Assembly (NCBI GenBank): GCA_030581615.1
Contig: JAKTTT010000054.1
Location: 62,001-126,000 of the forward strand
From: Alloascoidea africana
Taxonomy: Eukaryota > Ascomycota > Alloascoideomycetes > Alloascoideales > Alloascoideaceae
Length of the DNA: 64,000 nucleotides
Direction of reading: 5' to 3'
Below, piece by piece: positions 9,307 to 20,896 of the stretch. The stretch's first letter is position 1. Every line of letters begins with the position of its first letter. Made by a program: the position numbers and the translations under genes. The notes below the pieces were generated by a model. The model was not told the origin of the DNA. It saw nothing but the letters and a program-made list of their open reading frames with translations, and ran no database searches.

Positions 9307-11757
9307 ATGTTGCTACGAAAGCAAAAACGGAGGCACCACCAACACACCATGATCTACAGAGGTCTTCTTCGTAACCTCCGAGGTCCTACAGGGATTGGAA
9401 TACCGACTTATCGATCGCATAGCACAAAAGGCGCTTTGATCCACCGAGCAGTACCAAAATACTATAGTGCAAGCCGATATAGCTCTTTCAACGGATACCC
9501 TTCTTTACGCATAGATTCTTACTCGACTCAGGCATCCTTATCGCCGACGATCACCGATCCGCTTGAGCTGTACAAGAGCTATCTAGCAAGGGGGATTTTA
9601 GAACATGATGATTCTCAGTATCGAGCAGCGCTTCAGTAAGCGCATTTACACTTTGATACCGTTGTTCTCAACGCTTCTAACACTGACACCTAGATTCCAG
9701 AAACTGTACTATCGAGTGAAGGACTATACCCCTCCTGTGGATTTCAAGAGGAAGGTTGATGCGCTAAAAGATGCTGTAGAGGTAAGCCCAGCTAACTGGT
9801 TTTAGCTTGGAATTGGTTGATGACTTTAAAAGTAACAATTGAACAGGACAGCAAAATACAAAATGAAAGACAACAAAAGTGGGCATGGTTATCGCAACCC
9901 AAAGAAAGCTTGGAATTGGTGAAAGTTCTTACTGATGAAGAAGAGCTGAAGGAGTTCCCATCCCCTCAAGGTCTAATGGTAAGAATCTCCAAGATTTGTA
10001 ACTGAAAATTAACACACTAACAACTACATACAGATACATGGTGAAGTGTGAGTCAAGCCCTGTCAATCCAACCTTGTGGTACTTGCAACTAACAAAGGAT
10101 GGAGGAAACAACGGAAAGTGGATGCGGAAAATCATTATTGATGGACATATTTGCAGAGTCCTTACCGAATCCTTTGAAGAAGCGATGGCACTACAATAAC
10201 TTTATGTTGTTTGTCTATAGTCAAATCTTCAAGCTCACAAACAAGAGAAAAGCACAGATAAGCAACTCTAGATCATGGAGGCTTGAGCAGGAATTTATCC
10301 TACTTGAGCTTGCGCATGAGCTTATGGATAGGAGCGCAATTCTCATCCTCGACGAGTTTATGCTTCCTGACATGTGAGTTTCTCATCTCTCGTTAATAAT
10401 TTTCAATCGGGCCTAACTTATGGTGACCAGATCTTCTGCAAATATCATCAAAATCTTGTTCACCTACTTCTTTAAACTTGGAGGAGTGCTGGTATCAACT
10501 TCAAACAGACTACCAGAAGGTAATCCGTCTTTTCAAAATATTAGCTCGTATTTTTGACACTAACATCATTGTGCAGAACTGTACGCAACCGATTTCAGGA
10601 AGGAACACTTTAGATCTTTTTATGATATTCTTCTATCCAGATGTGAATCTTATGACATGAGGAGCACGAAGGACTATCGAATAATACTTAGTGATGTTGA
10701 TTATAGCGTTAGTGCTGAAAATTGCAAGAATGGGAAAAAATACAACTCATTCCCATACTTGGTCACCGTGAAAGATGACCAGGACATGGAAACAACAAGC
10801 AGAGATTGGTACACCAAATTGGGAGATATTGTGGAGAGCCCGAATGATGGCGTTCCAGAGTCCATCAACGTTTATGGTCGATCTGTAAAAGTGCCGTGGG
10901 CGCTCGATGGTGTTGCCGCTTTCACATTTGAGCAACTTTGCCAAAGACCACTGGCATCGGCAGATTATATAACTTTGGCTTCAAAGTACCACACTCTAAT
11001 ACTCGATGATGTTCCTATTTTGAAAACTTCGATGAAGTCTGAAGCTAGGAGGTTCATCACATTGTTAGACGCCCTCTACGAGTCGAAATGTCGTCTTGCA
11101 TTAAGAACTCACGCCAACCCTGATAATTTGTTCTTTCCCGATCTTCGCGATAAAGAGGTTAACGGAGAGAAAGAGACAGATGATGACATTAACGCACAAA
11201 CCCAAGAGACCTTTGCAAGAGCCCACATTGATGCATCAAATCCGTATCGGCCAAACGTTGCCTCGTACGACACAGGCAACATGGGTGATTACGCTACTGA
11301 ACAGTATGCTCTAGATAGAGAAGGTTTCTTAAACCAGAGTCCAAAAAGCCTAGATTTTACAAAAGCTTCTGCATTCACAGGCGAGGATGAAAAGTTTGCT
11401 TTCAAAAGAGCAGTATCTCGTATCAAAGAGATGACGGGGTCTAAAACATGGTGGACAAATGAAAGGTGGAGTCCAATTGACCCATCAATGAGAACCTGGG
11501 AAGAAGTCGATTCTGCAAGCAATGCAGAAGAGATTAATCTGAGAAAAAAATTGGCAAATGCGGCCATGGCGCCTCAACTGCCTCCCAATCTCACGGTCTC
11601 GAAATTGTTGAAAGACCTGAAAACTAACGAGAAGGACTTGCCTCCTGCCTTGGGCGATTCTCATTTCTGGTCAATGGGATTATGGGGCCCTGGCAAGAAA
11701 AGAAAAGACGAAATCGCCAAAAAATGGGTACAGGGAGCTACTGTTTATGAAACTTGA
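9307..11757 (+). CDS. AFG1: Mitochondrial AAA-type ATPase Afg1 (LACE1 family), seven exons
   Basis: Inner-membrane-associated ATPase linked to turnover of mitochondrially encoded cytochrome oxidase subunits. Exons: 9307-9635, 9694-9781, 9847-9978, 10034-10047, 10119-10373, 10431-10519, 10577-11757. They sum to 2088 nt, giving 695 residues. The N-terminus is rich in Arg/Lys and suits mitochondrial import. Walker A (HGEVGCGKS, about 185-193) is built across a 14-nt micro-exon. Walker B is ILILDEF (about 262-268), and the family block VLVSTSNRLPE follows. LILDDVPIL and SEARRFITLLDALYE lie further on. Introns are 55-71 nt with CTAAC-type branch sites. The protein is longer than the roughly 510-residue yeast form because of a C-terminal extension containing a Trp-rich end. 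A second in-frame acceptor at 10097 is discussed in the findings. Confidence 0.9.
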
Positions 11758-13685
11758 GGGGATCGATAATGAACACTACATAGATTCTGAAAACTTGCAG
11801 GCCTGCCTTTATTATCATAACGCTAATTGCATACACATCCTCTTTGTCTAGATTGTCTTTTGATTGAGAGGAATGAGTGATTTCTTGAACGTAATGGATT
11901 GTGGATAACTGTGTCTGAGTCTAGAAAGTCAATCACAATTGGTATGTAAGAGATGTAGCATCAAAACAAAAGCAAGGCACGGATTTGTACTTTCTCTGAG
12001 TAATTTTCAAATACTCAAAACAGATTTCGAGTGTATTAATATTTGGAATGGTTGATTAGGAACAAGATTTTAAAACGTTTTTCTAGTTTTAACTCCACTA
12101 TTGGAATCCTCATGTTACCGCCACTCACCGTCCCACCCTAAAGAGCAAGAATTCCAGAATTTAAGAAAACCATTGTTCCAAAAGATAGTCTACACAATAG
12201 CTTCTCTGTTTAAACATACTTAATGGAGAAATCAGATGCCCCAACTTTCGTTTGATTATGCTTCTTCCTGCAAAAAATAGAATGCAGGTTCGAAACATTT
12301 TCTAACTTTCCAGAAAGTCTGTAATGAGGTTTATTTCAATTCCTATTTTCTCCTATTATATGCCATCTCCATATTTCTTAACACACAACCTACCAATTCC
12401 GCCCCTGGGGTGTGCGTTGGTGAGTTTCAACAGGCAATTTATTTTCCGTTAAAATATTATGAACGCATCCTATAACCTTGGATTTCTTATTTATTCTCGC
12501 TTTTCTTCACGTAATTTGAGTTAGAAGATTTCAAGCCATTCCTAGCAATTGGACCAACCCGCAATCAGAAATAGACTGGGAATCATAAGATTCCTTTCTT
12601 TACGGCGTTGTTCACTCTTCTCTCACAGCAAACTATATTAGACCCTATAAAGTTTGTTCCAGATTCCAAATGTTTTGTAAGATCTTGGTACCTTAATATG
12701 CCCCTTTTCCCTTTACCATCTAGCCTCTAAAATTTTAACGCTCTCTCCGTACTTTTAGACGACTTGGGGAACACTGCTGGAATGTTAAGTAGGAAATTGA
12801 CCAAGCTTTGTTGACAACAACAGTAAAAAGAGATCATGACTTGTAAGACATACTGCTGTTAAATAATAAATAGACATAAAACGTTAATCAGAGATGAAAA
12901 AGGGCCTCAGGTCCAAAAACGGATTCGTGCGTTTCCCATACAGATGCCATGGAAACTTCAAAGATGATCCAGCATTATCAACTTCCACGTTTCTCTGTAT
13001 TATTACACAGTTAATATTAGCTTCAAATTTATGTTTTGTACAGGAACATTACAAATGAATAAAAGCTCAACATCAGGAAGACGAGTAAAAATAATAGTTG
13101 AATGCAATGGGTGTGGTGAAACTAGCATAAATGAAGCCTTTTGCCCCTGGATTTTAAAAGCAATTTTGACATTTAGAAAATCCGCGACTGTTCAATCATT
13201 TCCAAGCTTGGAGAGGTGAGGTTTGGATCGTTATTTTGTGTGACAAACAACATTCAACTTTAAATATGCAACCCCCCTTCTTTAGATTTCAGGCAACAAG
13301 GAGTTGCTGCTTGATCTGTGCTTTTAGTTTGACCAAGAGAGAGTTAATAAGAAAAATTGATATCAGGCCATTGATACCTTGAAGAGAGTTGTGGTAAAGT
13401 ATTGTGAACCATTCCCAACAGTCTTCGATGCATAAACCTTCTGTACGGTACACCCCATAAAGAGAATTTAGGAAAAACTGAATTCAATGTTGCAATTTCG
13501 ATATCGTGTAACTGGACATTTCTCAGACAGTATTCTTCTTAACCAATTTATTACAACATTGAAAGATACTAAAGCATTGTATAAATACAAGGAGTAATGA
13601 CTTTTGGACCGGCCGTTTAAGCATATCCCAGAGCTTCAGAATCGTCTTTTGAGTGTAGGGTCCATCTAATATTTTCTCTTTAATC
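11758..13685. other. Long intergenic region before the aspartic protease
   Basis: About 1.9 kb, AT-rich, with no recognisable gene. A 62-codon open frame at 13031-13219 starts with ATG but has no family resemblance. The long upstream region suits a regulated secreted protease gene. Confidence 0.5.
13580..13587 (+). promoter_or_regulatory. TATA box of the aspartic protease gene
   Basis: TATAAATA lies 99 bp upstream of the ATG at 13686, a normal yeast spacing. The call rests on sequence and position only. Confidence 0.55.
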
Positions 13686-14867
13686 ATGAAAGCAAATTAT
13701 GCACTAGGTCTTTTGGCTGGTTTGACATCAGTTTCCGCTCTTGAAGGAGTTGTACGCCTTCCCTTTAATAGGAATTCAGTTGACGAAGCGAGCGATTCTA
13801 TTGTTCATAAAAGATCCGATACCCATGAAGTTGAGGTGGTAAACAGGAAAGTTTACTACGGTATTGAAACGAAGGTTGGGACACCACCACAAAAGGTCGA
13901 GGTTGTGATAGATACTGGATCTTCAGATTTCTGGGTCTTTTCTGACTCAAATCCTTCCTGTACAGAAGAATGCAAAGACCTCGGAACATTTGATTCTTCC
14001 AAATCCTCGACTTACAACTTCAATAACTCTGACTTCTTTATTGCATATAAGGATCTTTCTGGCGCCAGAGGCGACTGGGGTACTGATGTGGTCACCATTG
14101 GAGATGCGACACTCCAGGACTTTTCCTTTGCAATTGGCAAAAGCGGTGGCCGTGGCCATAGCGTTTTGGGAATAGGTTTTGATACCGATGAGGCACTTTC
14201 AACTCATAAGCATTATGAAAACTTGCCCAGAGCTCTAGTTACTTCAGGCGCAATTAAATCCAGAATTTACTCGTTGTACTTGAATTCGCTCGAAGCTGAA
14301 ACTGGCAATGTTCTTTTTGGTGGCGTCGACAAATCAAAATATAAGGGTACCTTAAAAACTGTTCCAGTGACTAGCGACACCAGACTTAGCGTCACTCTTG
14401 ATGAGATCAACTTTGATGGCGATACCTATAATGCTGGCGACGAGTACGTAGTAGACTCGGGTTCTACTTTGACAAGCATTGATAGCGATGTCTACAGAGC
14501 ACTTGGTCGCAAACTGGGTGGCTCATACAACTTCCTCTCTGGATTTTACACTCTAAGCTGTGATTACAAAACCGACGAAACAATTGAGTTTGTTTTCGGC
14601 AAGGAGAAAATCGCTGTTCCACTTCAAAATTTTATTGGTCCAGTTGGCAGAACTGTAATTGGATCAGAAGATGTCTGTGGAGTTTTGGCTATCGATAGCC
14701 AAAGACTCGGCGGTACTAAAATTCTTGGAGATTCTTTCCTAAGAGGTGTTTATGCCGTTTTTGACTTGGATAACAAGGAGATATCTTTTGCATCAGCCAG
14801 TTATACTGGTGGTTCAGAGAACATTATTGCTCTTGGACCTGAAGGTGTTGCCGCTCTTGGACATTAA
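13686..14867 (+). CDS. Secreted aspartic protease (pepsin family A1)
   Basis: 393-residue preproprotease. A signal peptide covers about residues 1-19 (MKANYALGLLAGLTSVSALEG), cut near VSA/LEG. A short propeptide ends at the dibasic HKR (about 43), a Kex2-type site. The mature enzyme starts near YYGIETKVGTPPQ and carries both catalytic aspartates, in DTGSS (about 77-81) and DSGST (about 258-262), plus four cysteines in two likely disulfide pairs. There is no GPI-anchor signal: the C-terminus (AALGH) is not hydrophobic. So it resembles a candidapepsin-type secreted enzyme more than a cell-wall yapsin. It has no intron and sits alone between long spacers. Confidence 0.9.
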   Translation: MKANYALGLLAGLTSVSALEGVVRLPFNRNSVDEASDSIVHKRSDTHEVEVVNRKVYYGIETKVGTPPQKVEVVIDTGSSDFWVFSDSNPSCTEECKDLGTFDSSKSSTYNFNNSDFFIAYKDLSGARGDWGTDVVTIGDATLQDFSFAIGKSGGRGHSVLGIGFDTDEALSTHKHYENLPRALVTSGAIKSRIYSLYLNSLEAETGNVLFGGVDKSKYKGTLKTVPVTSDTRLSVTLDEINFDGDTYNAGDEYVVDSGSTLTSIDSDVYRALGRKLGGSYNFLSGFYTLSCDYKTDETIEFVFGKEKIAVPLQNFIGPVGRTVIGSEDVCGVLAIDSQRLGGTKILGDSFLRGVYAVFDLDNKEISFASASYTGGSENIIALGPEGVAALGH

Positions 14868-15730
14868 ACCTCATTTTACTCACACTCACATTCACATCCA
14901 CATTCTTAATTCTGAGCATCTCCTAACCATAAGGACAAAACCAAATAGTAATATCTAATTCTTCCTAATTAACCCTTCACTGAAATACCTACAGGATAGG
15001 CGGTGTTGGTTTTGTCTCTTGTCTTCTAAATTATATAGGTCCAGCAATTTGCTGGCCTTGTCTCTAATAGTAATTGTATTTTTCCCTTCTACTGAATTGA
15101 TGTGTTATTTGTGGCTAAATAGTTTGTACTTATCAATAATCTAATTCTCTGGGAAATTCTGATCTTGGATAACTGTCGAAATTGATGCTCTAAATGAAAT
15201 AATACTAAACTCCAAATTAATCTGCGTTCTTCAGACTCATCTACTATTTTCAGCATGGTTATTGAAAAAGCAGTCTTTTTGTAAGCTAGTCAAGCCTGTT
15301 TAATCACTAAAGAGATATAATCTGTGAGTTGGGAAGCTTGCGAAAATGTTAGGGAATTGATTGACATAAAGACAGTTGCAAACGATGAAGACTGAAGGTT
15401 GGCAGAGTTTCAATGCTTAGCTGTCTGAAGTAATAGAGTAATTTTGTTTTACTTGGATCTTTGTTAAGGATCCAGCAAAAATTCGAGAAGTATCAAGAAG
15501 ATTGGATTAGAAAGAAAACGCATTATAATTGAATCTTCATCGTTTCTTTCTCTTCCACTTGGGAACGTCAGCGTATTGAAATTGCAACAATATAGCCACT
15601 GTGTAATCGGAAATTAGAATTGTAGTAAACAAGTAAAACTGTCAAGCTGTCAGCTAAAAAGATTAGATATTCAAAGGGAATTCTTTACAAAAAATGCTCA
15701 GCATTGTTCTTTTATGAATAGCAAAAATAA
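14868..15730. other. Intergenic between the protease and tRNA-Leu
   Basis: About 860 bases, AT-rich, with no gene recognised. Confidence 0.5.
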
Positions 15731-15814
15731 TGAAGGATGCGAGGTTCGAACTCGCGCGAACTTACGTTCAGCAGATCTTAAGTCTGCCGCCTTAGACCAC
15801 TCGGCCAACCCTCC
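15731..15814 (-). tRNA. tRNA-Leu (anticodon TAA)
   Basis: 84-nt type II tRNA on the minus strand, very close to the standard yeast tRNA-Leu. It begins GGAGGGTTGGCCGAGTGGTC, has anticodon stem GCAGA/TCTGC with loop CTTAAGA (anticodon TAA), a long variable arm, T loop TTCGAAC, and ends with discriminator A. There is no intron. It reads TTA codons. An LTR-element fossil begins 150 bp upstream of its 5' end. Confidence 0.95.
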
Positions 15815-15963
15815 AAATTTTAGCCTTTTTTGATGCCTAGTTGTAGTTCTTGAGATCTTATACTTTGTCTTGGCCCTCTTAGTTTATAAAGTCTTCAATT
15901 TTGTCCGGTATCCCTAGAATCTTCTGCCTCGAAATAAGAGAGTTCTAACTTTTTAACACAAAG

Positions 15964-16500
15964 TGTTAGGATACGGATGTCCCTGCCTCACGGTATCCCG
16001 GTTTTAGCCGAGTCATTCCTCTATATAAGTAGCCTAGTTTCTACATAGCAATGGATCATCATCAAGGAAGTGTGTGAACTGTGAACGTATAGATCCCCAA
16101 ACCCTTACACATAGCATTAATACTCCTATATAACTCTTTGTTGGAGGTTCTCAACCATACATTCTTAATTCGATATAGTTGAACCTATAGTTGGAAATAA
16201 TGTAATTTTGGATTCAATGGTTTAAGTGCGGATGTTGTCAGTGTCGTGCTAGTCCAGGATGATGGAGGGGGAATGCGCCCCGTGGTGTATCCAAAAAGTT
16301 CTCCGGGTCACAAAGAAACTGGGCCCCGGTCGAGAAAGAAGTGTTCGCTGTTAAATGGGCCCTGGAAAATTAAAATTCTTCATTCGGGGCAAGACCTCCC
16401 ATGTAAGGGTTCGAGAAGGCGGGATTCGTTGATTCCTCTCCATAAGGGGACAGAAGGGCTACTTATACAGACCTGTCTAAGCCTCACTACTAGAGAGTGA
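15964..16500 (+). mobile_element. LTR-retrotransposon fossil (Ty3/Gypsy type): LTR-like start plus RNase H-region piece
   Basis: The left part begins TGTTAGGATACGG, a typical LTR opening, with a TATA-like ctatataa about 57 bp in. From about 16230 to 16440 the plus strand encodes a stretch resembling the reverse transcriptase/RNase H junction of Ty3/Gypsy pol (including EKEVFAVKWAL). The rest of the element is missing. It is broken, with a few breaks, and looks old. Its position 150 bp upstream of a tRNA gene matches the insertion habit of Ty3-like elements. The LTR call is less certain than the pol call. Confidence 0.6.
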
Positions 16501-17887
16501 AGGGATCATCCATCCGAGGCTAACAATTTGTAAACATAGAACCTCTCTCGGCTACTTGGGGGTCGTGCCTTGGGTCTTTAAGTTTTCGATCTATATTCTA
16601 TCCATTTTTCCATTGCGTATCTGGCTGATAACATATAAACGTTTCAATCCAAAACTACTCAAATCCCCCAAAATAACCGCATCCAAGACGAGTGAGCATA
16701 ACCTTGGAAGACTTCTACATCTCCCTGTACAAAACCACGCTTGACGCCTTTATCCACGACTTCTGTCCCCACAAGAATGTGTTGTTCTCATCACTGATAC
16801 ACTCTCATACACAGACGAAAGAAAAGATGAAAGACCTTTCTCCGACCGTTAAGGAGTAACAACACCATTCACAAGTTGCTGGAACTCTTCGTTTGTCGCG
16901 CCTGTGCAATTGTGGAGGACCAAAAAAGCTGCTAGGACAGTTCATATGCCTGTAGTAGATTTTTCCATGATGCCATAATTTTTATCCGCGAGACAATTGA
17001 TGGTATGCCTGAAGGTATCGTCCAAAGTGAGAAAGCAGACCAGGGCATTTTTAGGACCTAATCCCACGTTTCTCTAGTTTACCATCGGTAGGATATAACG
17101 ATATGCATTCTGACTTCTGTCTTTTTTCACCGTTGTATGCCGTAATTGATCCTTACTGTAACCTTAAACGAGATCGATACAAGATGAAAGATACTTTCTG
17201 GGTTGCTTATAGAGATTCAGGTTTCTTTCTCCCAACTATAAGGAAAGCTAAACAAGATCTTCCACAACTAGGCATTATTACCCAAAGGACCAAATTCAGG
17301 AATAATTGGATGGCCTATTTATTCCCAAACGAACTCTGAGATCTTAACAATCTGTTTTGTAATAAACTAAACACACAAAGTCAGAAAGCCCAGACTTGGG
17401 CTGCAGTTGACTTATCCAAATCATTGGCTAGATTCTTTTCAATTCAAATTGAGATTAACACTACTATCCAAATTAGCAGTGTACAGTAGTTATCGCTGAT
17501 GAAAAGTGAAAACTCTAGACATAATCTATTTCTTGAAGAGCAGAACAAAATAGTGCCATAGAGAGAGAAATTGGAGGAGCCCAAAGCGCCTCGTTGTTTC
17601 AATTGGGGTGCGTTGGAGATTAGCTGAGGTTTAAATTTCTTTGACGCAGTTTAAACAACAACTTAGATAGAAGTGTGTGTATTTGTCCGGCTTCACAGAG
17701 AAACGCAATTTGAACAATCTGCATCGTTGGCGGGAAATGGCTTTTATAAATGCCTGAGTCAGAATTAGGTAAGGATTAGTCATGCTCTCTGCAATATCGG
17801 ACAATATGGCAGCGGGCACCACCAATCTTTTCTTCAACTCTTTTCTCTTAACTCGGAATATCATCAGTTGCTTCTTCACTCATCGAA
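16501..17887. other. Intergenic before RIB4
   Basis: About 1.4 kb. A 78-codon frame at 17103-17339 starts with ATG but shows no recognisable family. It may be more transposon debris, given the neighbouring fossil. Otherwise nothing is supported. Confidence 0.4.
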
Positions 17888-18608
<721 letters not shown>

Positions 18609-19089
18609 GTAATCTAGGAAGAGAGGATTTCTTTTGAAGTAGAAATCCTTTAGATATGATAAAATAAGAATTAAGATACCGCTTTGGCCAAACATAATCA
18701 CAGTAAATCCAGTCCTAAAGTAAGAAACCACTATTATTCTAAATATGCATATCTATTGTAATCTTGTATTCCTAATCTTTGACATATTCTGAGATGTCCT
18801 GGTGTGGGTCGAGTATTAAATCTAAAAGCATAAACGCTTGACACCTCATCTACCAACCAATTGCTGTTTATAATCCGAATCCTTTATTAGTTGACACTTG
18901 ATTTGATAAGAAAACATAAACACCTGTATGTGCCCCTGTTGGAGATTGATAATTAGTTGATTTTTCAACCATATATACTATTCGCTGGACCAGATCCAGG
19001 ACCCATGGCCAAAAAAAAGTGATGTGAATTACCCGGTTTTCAGCCAACTTCAAAATTATCTGCGAAATTTCACAGAAAAAAGTACAAAC
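18609..19089. other. Intergenic and leader of NOP8
   Basis: 480 bases with no other gene. The part just before NOP8 carries two tiny upstream frames, listed separately. Confidence 0.5.
19005..19027 (+). promoter_or_regulatory. Two overlapping micro-uORFs upstream of NOP8
   Basis: ATG GCC AAA AAA AAG TGA (19005-19022) overlaps a start-stop pair ATGTGA (19022-19027) through TGATG. Both lie 62-85 bp before the NOP8 ATG. Whether the transcript includes them is unknown. If it does, they would be expected to reduce NOP8 translation. Confidence 0.35.
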
Positions 19090-20514
19090 ATGTCTGAAAC
19101 AGACTCAAAGGTATCCGAGCGGCGGATACATATAGGATCGATCTCACCAGCTTTGGCAGAGTCTCCAAAAGATTTTGAATCCCGGATAGAAAAGTTTGGC
19201 AAAATAATCAAACCATTAGAGCTGAGGAGGAAGCCAACGTTAGATAACTACTATGGGTTTATAACTGTGCTACTGGACCTGAAGGCCTTTCAGCGGCTAA
19301 AGAGCTCCCTCAATGGTGTCAAATTCAAAGGATCCACTCTTTCAGTGGACCTTGCGAGGCAGGACTTTCAAGATGCTTGGAAAAAAGATAACGAAAGAAA
19401 AGACAACTCTCGGTTGGTTCTACAGAGAAAACAGCGGATACGTAAGGCTATTAGGGATCAGAATGCTTCATCCAATGTATTGCGTGGAAGGCTACGGACC
19501 TCTAAGAGAGATCACAAAACTGTTACTTATAGGGTCTTTTTGAAACATGTTTTGAAGACACTACGAAACAACAAGACGAAACTATGGGGCATGAAAAAGA
19601 ACAAAAATTTGAAAGACTTGACCCACCGATATTTCAATGGAGCATGGAAAGATGGCAGCGATCATATAATTGAGAGAATTGACAAATCCATTCTGCGGTA
19701 CGCAAAAGTTCAAAGTCATATAGCCAAAACTGGCACTGACACTTCGGAGCCTCAGTTCGAGCAGAAGGAAGATGATGAGATGGCTTTGGATCATTCCAAG
19801 ACTCAGAAAGTTCTAGATAATGTTTTAAAGAATTTTGATTTTGACCAGAAAATGAGTATACCAGTGTCAAATGGGGATAAAGAAGAAGGAGCTGGAGTTG
19901 ATTACGAACTACGACCACAGACCGATTCTGAGAATGAAGAGGAAGGATCAACCATTCCAACAATAGAGCACAACCTTAGAACAGAAAAACAGCATAAAAC
20001 GGTTTCTTTTATGGATCCTAGTAGTGATGAAAATGACGAGAGCGAGGCGGAGAGAGAAACAGTACCTTTAGAGAGGTCTTCTGCCATCGAGCCACCCACC
20101 AACAGCACTTCGGTATTACGTGGTCTACTTAATCCAACAGAAAAGGAAAAGGGGTTCACGCTTGCACTAGATGATGACTCGGATATCGATATGGAAAATG
20201 ATATAGAGGAGGAGGAGGAGCAGCATAAGAGAAACCGTACGTTAGCTTTGACTAGGTCAGAACCAGAGCCTTCGACGACTTTACAAGTAACCACTGTCCA
20301 AAGGGGTCTTTTCTTTCCTCATTTTGAATCCCCTTTTTTACGATCCCAGGCGCATATTTTAAAGCTGAATCAGTATAACCATTTAACACCAAAAAGATGG
20401 GAAGCTGAGTTTGAGGATAGGAGGAAAGAGTGGATTGATGGTGCCAGAAAGAGAAGAAAAGATGTCTTGCGGCAAATTAAGAAGATTAGAGATAAACCAA
20501 GTGCCATTTTATAG
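19090..20514 (+). CDS. NOP8: Ribosome biogenesis RNA-binding protein Nop8
   Basis: 474-residue nucleolar protein needed for 60S assembly. An RRM-like fold occupies about residues 11-85 (RRIHIGSISPAL; then YYGFITVLLDLKAFQRLKSSLNG). A Lys/Arg-rich section follows at about 95-185. The middle (about 235-400) is acidic and probably disordered. The C-terminus has the diagnostic family block FFPHFESPFLRSQAHILKL near 418-436, then a basic helix with KRRKDVLRQIKKI. The yeast protein has 484 residues. I chose the ATG at 19090 because the frame further upstream begins only at a GTG. There is no intron. Two micro-uORFs precede it. Confidence 0.88.
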   Translation: MSETDSKVSERRIHIGSISPALAESPKDFESRIEKFGKIIKPLELRRKPTLDNYYGFITVLLDLKAFQRLKSSLNGVKFKGSTLSVDLARQDFQDAWKKDNERKDNSRLVLQRKQRIRKAIRDQNASSNVLRGRLRTSKRDHKTVTYRVFLKHVLKTLRNNKTKLWGMKKNKNLKDLTHRYFNGAWKDGSDHIIERIDKSILRYAKVQSHIAKTGTDTSEPQFEQKEDDEMALDHSKTQKVLDNVLKNFDFDQKMSIPVSNGDKEEGAGVDYELRPQTDSENEEEGSTIPTIEHNLRTEKQHKTVSFMDPSSDENDESEAERETVPLERSSAIEPPTNSTSVLRGLLNPTEKEKGFTLALDDDSDIDMENDIEEEEEQHKRNRTLALTRSEPEPSTTLQVTTVQRGLFFPHFESPFLRSQAHILKLNQYNHLTPKRWEAEFEDRRKEWIDGARKRRKDVLRQIKKIRDKPSAIL

Positions 20515-20896
20515 TCGATATAGGCCATCGGATCACATCAATTTTAATTAAAAGTATAAGCAAGTGCAATTTTCTATCACACATATTTTGCTTTCGAATG
20601 GAACTGCGTGAACTAGTCTTGTGGACATGTAGACTTTGAAAGAAGGGCAGAACACCCATCTTGATGAGAACTTGTAGATCGGCCAAAACTTGGGAATACA
20701 TAAAGGAGCGTCGAGCACAAAAAAATAGAAAAGGAATGGATAGCCATCATCTTCAAGGTCAGCAGGTGCAGAAGATTATTCTAGCCAGTTTTCCATTCCA
20801 TGGTACTTTGCCACGAATTTATATGTCAGGCAGGCTTCTTGACCCCTTTTCTCCTCTTTTGTAGAATCCAAAATCTTCCATTTTGCCAGAATCAAC
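20515..20896. other. Intergenic, promoter of the PEX11-family gene
   Basis: 382 bases with no gene recognised. Confidence 0.5.
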
